DNA of 64,000 bases, from NCBI GenBank assembly GCA_030148725.1, contig JASBSU010000041.1:62001-126000 (forward strand), written 5' to 3'. The notes below the pieces were generated by a model. It was given only the letters and a program-made list of their open reading frames with translations. It searched no databases and was not told where the DNA came from. Positions 60,168-64,000 of this stretch are shown here, one piece after another. Origin of the DNA: Hyphomicrobium sp. (GTDB lineage: Bacteria > Pseudomonadota > Alphaproteobacteria > Rhizobiales > Hyphomicrobiaceae). The position numbers and the translations under genes were made by a program. How positions within the stretch are numbered: the stretch's first letter is position 1; every line of letters begins with the position of its first letter.

Positions 60168-61577
60168 TTAGTGGCCGTGCATGGCGCGCTGATGGCTCTC
60201 GGGGGAGGACACCATGCCGCGCTCCTGCAACACTGCGACAACGCGCTGGGCAAGCTCGGCGGCCGAGGCGGTCGTCGTGTCGAGGACCAGATCCGGCTGC
60301 TCGGGCGCCTCGTAGGGCGAATCAATGCCGGTGAAATTCGGCAGGTGACCGGCTCGGCATTTGGCGTATAGGCCTTTCGGGTCGCGCTGCTCGCATACAG
60401 CGAGCGGCGCCGTCACGTGGACCTCGATGAATTCGTCCGCGCCCACCAATGCACGGACCGATTCGCGCTCGGCGCGAAATGGCGAGATGAATGAGCACAG
60501 CACGATCATGCCGGCGTCAACGAACAGGCGCGCGACCTCCCCGACGCGGCGGATGTTCTCAACGCGGTCGGCGGCGGTGAAGCCGAGGTCCTTGTTGAGG
60601 CCGTGCCGCATGTTGTCGCCGTCGAGCAGGTAAGTGTGGCGTCCGTGCAGGGCGAGCCATCCTTCGACGAGGTTGGCAATGGTGGACTTGCCGGAGCCGG
60701 ACAGCCCGGTGAACCAGATGATGCAGGGGCGCTGCTCCTTGGCGGCGGCGCGCAGTTCCTTGGTGACGGCGAACGGCTGCCAATGCACGTTGACGCCGCG
60801 GCGGAGCGCGAACTCCAAGGAGCCGGCCGCGACCAGTTCGTCCGTCTGCAGGTCGCTCAGGGTGAAACGCGCGGCGGTCGTGCCGGCTGCTGATTCGCCG
60901 AGCCTCACGGGGATGTCGGTCGCGATGGTGCAGGCGCCAATCTGGCCGCGAGCCAGAGTGCGTGAGGGCACACGGCGCAAGCTGTCGATGTCGAGGCGGT
61001 ACTTGAGCGCCGTCAGGGTGGCTGTCAGGTCGTGGCCGTCAATGCGCAGTCGATACTCGCGGCCGGGAAGCAAGTCCTGCGAGGAGACACAGGCGATATG
61101 GGCAGCAAATTGCCCGCTTTCCTGCGGCTCTGCGGCGTCAACGACGCTGGCAGGTCCCGTGTCGAGCGCGGCGAGATGCGCGCGCAGTTGAGCCATGCCG
61201 TCGGCTTCCGCCGTGACGGGTAGCGCAACGGCGCTTTCCATCTCCAGCTTGCTGGAAAAATCAGCGAGCGCATCCTGGATGTGCTCAAGAGCGGCGGAAT
61301 GCAGGGCGTTGAGCTTGGAAACCAGGAGCACCGCGTGGCGGGCGCCGGCCATGCGCGAGACCGCCAGGGCTTCGCGAACGTCCGGCGTCAGTCCTGTTGA
61401 GGAATCGACGGCAACGATCACCGCGTCGGGATAGGTCGAAAGGTCGCCTTCCGACAGTGCCAGGGAAGCGAACGTGGATCGCAACCTACCAAGGATGGCC
61501 GGATCGCCAGTCGTGTCGGTCAGGCAAACTTTCAGCCCGGCATTGGCGTGAGCATCGTCGGCGCTGGCTTCCTGCAT
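60168..61577 (-). CDS. cysC: APS kinase with N-terminal degenerate CysN-like domain
   Basis: 469 residues. Residues ~280-465 are a full adenylylsulfate kinase (P-loop GLSGSGKST at 291-299, [26 protein letters not shown], later the TGIDSPYE lid), making PAPS. Residues 1-270 resemble CysN, the GTPase of ATP sulfurylase, but the P-loop half is absent: the chain starts at a switch-II-like DTTG (21-24), and the NKxD position reads SKLN (87-90). A CysN-like beta-barrel follows (about 155-270). Usual CysNC fusions are ~630 residues. GTP hydrolysis looks lost, so the N-part may be a structural or CysD-binding remnant. Neighbours suggest PAPS for glycan sulfation. Confidence 0.85.
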   Translation of the reverse strand: MQEASADDAHANAGLKVCLTDTTGDPAILGRLRSTFASLALSEGDLSTYPDAVIVAVDSSTGLTPDVREALAVSRMAGARHAVLLVSKLNALHSAALEHIQDALADFSSKLEMESAVALPVTAEADGMAQLRAHLAALDTGPASVVDAAEPQESGQFAAHIACVSSQDLLPGREYRLRIDGHDLTATLTALKYRLDIDSLRRVPSRTLARGQIGACTIATDIPVRLGESAAGTTAARFTLSDLQTDELVAAGSLEFALRRGVNVHWQPFAVTKELRAAAKEQRPCIIWFTGLSGSGKSTIANLVEGWLALHGRHTYLLDGDNMRHGLNKDLGFTAADRVENIRRVGEVARLFVDAGMIVLCSFISPFRAERESVRALVGADEFIEVHVTAPLAVCEQRDPKGLYAKCRAGHLPNFTGIDSPYEAPEQPDLVLDTTTASAAELAQRVVAVLQERGMVSSPESHQRAMHGH

Positions 61578-61626
61578 CCGTTGGATTTCCCCTCGGAGTA
61601 GCTGTCAGCTCCCCGAGAGCGCCAAG

Positions 61627-62235
61627 CTAGGCCGAGCGGCGCGGGAAGACGTAGATGTCGAGTATGGCCTGGATCAGTGCGTGATGTGCAACCTCAACGA
61701 AGCCATATTGGTTGGAATTAACATAGAAATTCACATCACCGCGTCCGCGCAACAGGTTGTCAGGTTGAAAACCGCTGAATGTTGCAATTTTCATCCCATT
61801 GGTGCGCGCGATCTCCACCGCCTTGAGGATGTTGACCGACTGGCCGGAACTCGAGATGGCAATCAGCAGATCGCCCTTGAGCCCCTGCAGCTTCAACTGC
61901 TCGGAGAAAACGTTCGTGTAGCCAAGATCGTTGCTAAGGCAGGTCAGCGCGGCAGGATCGTTCAGGGAAAGGGCTCGGATCCCACCGTTTTTCAGGAACT
62001 CGATGGCGTGGTGGCTGGCGATGGCGGCGCTGCCGCCGTTGCCGATCAGTACGACCTTGTTGCCGGCTGCGTGTGTCGCGCGTGCGGTGTCCGCCACCCA
62101 TTCGAAACCGGCAGAGCTCGTCAACGGGCGGCCTTCGTGGTCGCTCACCCTGACTGTACTCAGTGCCTGGCCGAGCTCATCGAAATAGGACGTGATGGGA
62201 TCGGCGGGCTTTGCTTCGACAACACCCTTCAGCAC
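61627..62235 (-). CDS. SIS-domain isomerase (GmhA/DiaA-like)
   Basis: About 202 residues. Sugar-isomerase domain with IGNGGSAAIASHHAIEFLKNG (cited as IGNGGSAAIASHHA), AISSSGQSVNILKAVEIA and a C-terminal VEVAHHALIQAIL. It matches sedoheptulose-7-phosphate isomerase (GmhA), used for ADP-heptose or GDP-heptose glycan precursors. Start at GTG 62235 because GGAGGG lies eight bases before it; the earlier part of the open frame has no family similarity. Close to the APS kinase on the same strand. Confidence 0.85.
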   Translation of the reverse strand: MLKGVVEAKPADPITSYFDELGQALSTVRVSDHEGRPLTSSAGFEWVADTARATHAAGNKVVLIGNGGSAAIASHHAIEFLKNGGIRALSLNDPAALTCLSNDLGYTNVFSEQLKLQGLKGDLLIAISSSGQSVNILKAVEIARTNGMKIATFSGFQPDNLLRGRGDVNFYVNSNQYGFVEVAHHALIQAILDIYVFPRRSA

Positions 62236-62656
62236 GCTTCTAGCCCTCCAGGACCAAATATGTGACGCGGTTTGTGCGCGATTGCCGCCGTAGATCACTT
62301 GCCGCGGGATACGCTCGGCGCGCACGTTGCGATGTGAGGTAGATCAAAGGCTGGCAGGATTCGCCGTTCGAAACATCCACGAGTGGCGGCAACCCTCTTG
62401 GAAAATTGAGGCCAAGATTTGGGTGTCGGCCGGCTTCGCTATTCAGCGAGGTGCGCAAAGTGTCGCCATTCCTAACCGACATTCGCTCAAGGCCCGTGGC
62501 AGACATCAACACAACGCTCGCTTGACACCAAATACTGTATCACTTAGCCGCGCCTGACGATATGCCGGCGGCATCAGGACGCGACTTGAAAGAACAGGCT
62601 CCGCACGCGTCGCCGTCTGAGTGGGGCTCTGTGAGCGAACGTATGGGATATGCCAC
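62236..62656. other. Divergent intergenic region of the glycan genes
   Basis: 421 bp between the SIS gene (minus) and the epimerase gene (plus), AT-richer than its flanks around 62490-62560. CTTGACACCAAATACTGTATCAC at 62520-62542 contains a -35-like TTGACA but no good -10 at 17 bp. No reading frame looks coding. Confidence 0.45.
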
Positions 62657-63664
62657 ATGCGCATCCTGGTGACCGGTGCGGCCGGGTTCATCGGTTACCA
62701 CACTGCTAAGGCGCTCATCGAGTGCGGGCATGAGGTTATCGGTATCGATAATCTCAATACATATTACGATGTTCGACTAAAGGAGGACCGGCTGGCGCAG
62801 TTGCGGGGCGCGCCGGGTTTCTCGTTCCATAAGTTGGACTTGGCCGACCGCGCCGGTGTGGAGAAGCTGTTCGCAGGGACGCGCCCGAGGCGGGTCATTC
62901 ATCTCGCGGCGCAAGCCGGCGTGCGCTACGGCATGGACCACCCCCACACCTACGTCGACTCGAACATCGTCGGAACGCTGCATGTGCTGGAAGGGTGCCG
63001 GCATCATGATGTCGAGCACCTGGTGTTTGCGTCGTCGAGCTCGGTCTACGGCGCGAATACGGCAATGCCGTTCAGTGTGCATCAGAACGTCGATCACCCA
63101 CTCAGCATTTACGCTGCCTCCAAGAAGGCCAACGAGCTGATGGCGCACACCTATGCGCATCTCTATCGGCTGCCCGTCACGGGCTTGCGCTTCTTCACGG
63201 TGTACGGACCATGGGGGCGGCCGGACATGGCGCTCTTCAAGTTCACCAAGAGCATCCTTGCGGGTGAGCCGATCGACGTCTTCAACAACGGGCATCACGC
63301 GCGCGACTTCACCTACATCGACGACGTCGTCGAAGGTGTGCTGCGAACCGCGGATCGTATTCCGGGACCCAATCCAGCATGGAGCGGGGCCGAGCCCGAC
63401 CCGGCGACATCATCCGCGCCATACCGAATTTACAACATCGGAAATCACAGCCCGGTCCAGCTGATGGATTTCATCGGTCGTCTGGAGCAGGCGCTGGGCC
63501 GCGAGGCGAAGAAGAACTTCCTGCCGATGCAGCCGGGAGATGTTCCGGCCACGTTCGCGGATGTCGACGATCTCATTGCCGATGTCGGGTTTGCGCCGGC
63601 GACGCCGCTGCAGGAGGGCATAGGCCGTTTCGTCAAATGGTACCGCGGCTATTACGGCGTCTGA
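62657..63664 (+). CDS. NAD-dependent nucleotide-sugar epimerase (UDP-glucuronate 4-epimerase type)
   Basis: 335 residues, extended [11 protein letters not shown] near residue 7, [25 protein letters not shown] near 82, SSSSVYG near 121, catalytic Tyr-x3-Lys in YAASKKANE and the [15 protein letters not shown] motif typical of UDP-glucuronate 4-epimerases (LpsL/Cap1J/Uge5). It gives UDP-galacturonate for lipopolysaccharide or capsule. ATG 62657 begins MRILVTG. Ends the visible glycan group. Confidence 0.92.
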   Translation: MRILVTGAAGFIGYHTAKALIECGHEVIGIDNLNTYYDVRLKEDRLAQLRGAPGFSFHKLDLADRAGVEKLFAGTRPRRVIHLAAQAGVRYGMDHPHTYVDSNIVGTLHVLEGCRHHDVEHLVFASSSSVYGANTAMPFSVHQNVDHPLSIYAASKKANELMAHTYAHLYRLPVTGLRFFTVYGPWGRPDMALFKFTKSILAGEPIDVFNNGHHARDFTYIDDVVEGVLRTADRIPGPNPAWSGAEPDPATSSAPYRIYNIGNHSPVQLMDFIGRLEQALGREAKKNFLPMQPGDVPATFADVDDLIADVGFAPATPLQEGIGRFVKWYRGYYGV

Positions 63665-63695
63665 GCGGCGCAGGTCGCATTCACCCGCGCGGGTA

Positions 63696-63926
63696 TCAGG
63701 CGCGATCCTTCAGGCCTTTGACGTGATCGGCGCAATGAGCGCAGCAGAAGATGTTCCCGTCGCCGCTCTCGACACCATGGCCGATGACGCGGCAACCGCA
63801 GTGCGCGCAGACAGGCGCCAGTGCTGTGATGGCGCATTCAAAGCTGTCGAACGTCATCGTTTTTCCGGCCTTGGTCACGTCGAAGGTCTTGTCGTAGTCA
63901 TTGCCGCAGGTGTCGCAGACAGGCAT
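63696..63926 (-). CDS. Small cysteine-rich zinc-binding protein
   Basis: 76 residues with four Cys-x2-Cys or Cys/His pairs (VCDTCGNDYDK, CAHCGCRVIGHG, CCAHCADH), like a widespread short alphaproteobacterial family of metal-binding proteins. AGAGGAG lies before ATG 63926. No enzyme domain. It is 13 bp downstream of another minus-strand gene end (63940), so they may be co-transcribed. Confidence 0.82.
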   Translation of the reverse strand: MPVCDTCGNDYDKTFDVTKAGKTMTFDSFECAITALAPVCAHCGCRVIGHGVESGDGNIFCCAHCADHVKGLKDRA

Positions 63927-63939
63927 TGGGCTCTCCTCT

Positions 63940-64000
63940 TCAGCGGATGAAAAGCGCGACGAGGCCGAGCAGCAGCATACCCGCCAAGCCGCCGATGAAG
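63940..64000 (-). CDS. C-terminal end of a membrane protein (cut by window edge)
   Basis: Minus-strand frame reading FIGGLAGMLLLGLVALFIR then stop: the last 19 residues, a single hydrophobic helix. The rest is outside the window, so no function can be given. Confidence 0.45.
   Translation of the reverse strand, partial: FIGGLAGMLLLGLVALFIR

Noticed and set aside
1-64000. CRISPR arrays, insertion sequences, prophage or defence islands
   Set aside because: No regularly spaced short repeats, transposase, integrase or phage structural genes were seen; the two tRNA genes have no adjacent integrase.

Overview
The window is GC-rich and comes from an alphaproteobacterium, most likely of the order Hyphomicrobiales. 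The signs are a PhyR-NepR-EcfG general stress response, HWE-family histidine kinases, a ccoNOQP-ccoGHIS cluster with FixK/FNR sites, and the fabI-gpm-aroC neighbourhood. A Hyphomicrobium-like genus is plausible but is only an inference. No rRNA, CRISPR array, insertion sequence or prophage was seen. Two tRNA genes are present.

Region by region. (1) 1-10.8 kb: one tight plus-strand operon for nitrogen release from urea or guanidine-type compounds. It holds the end of a creatininase-like gene, a type III glutamine synthetase, a NikR-like regulator with an altered metal site, an unrecognised protein, an isopenicillin-N-synthase-like dioxygenase, the two DUF1989 proteins UAAP1 and UAAP2, biotin-dependent urea/guanidine carboxylase and allophanate hydrolase. 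(2) 10.9-13.7 kb: cobinamide salvage (cbiZ, cbiB) and small membrane proteins. (3) 13.7-24.7 kb: microaerobic module with hemN, a hemerythrin-like protein, a FixK/FNR-type regulator, cbb3 oxidase ccoNOQP and its assembly genes ccoGHIS. FNR-type boxes lie before hemN and ccoN. (4) 24.7-31.7 kb: a response regulator facing a hybrid kinase, a CysB-like LysR regulator, and a MocR regulator divergent from DUF983 and EamA genes with a direct-repeat operator between them.

(5) 31.8-43.7 kb: a general-stress-response island. phyR, nepR and ecfG are flanked by two HWE kinases, a second NepR-like protein, three Crp/Fnr-type genes (one reduced to its HTH), a single-domain receiver, and stress proteins (DUF1328, DUF892, PRC-barrel). 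Reading by eye I found nine GGAAC-N16/17-(C)GTT promoters here and none elsewhere in the window. The island therefore appears to be largely self-controlled by EcfG. (6) 43.9-46.9 kb: an hsp20-lon pair. (7) 47-57.5 kb: housekeeping genes rimO, aroC, a phosphatase, fabI and pdxH, with a 140-bp noncoding duplication at 51.5-51.8 kb. (8) 57.6-64 kb: tRNA-Gln, tRNA-Pro and a surface-polysaccharide-type group (WecA/MraY-like transferase, lipoprotein, APS kinase fused to a degenerate CysN-like domain, SIS isomerase, nucleotide-sugar epimerase).

The two most interesting systems are the nitrogen operon, which reads better as guanidine catabolism than as simple urea use, and the EcfG island with its duplicated anti-sigma-like protein and kinases.
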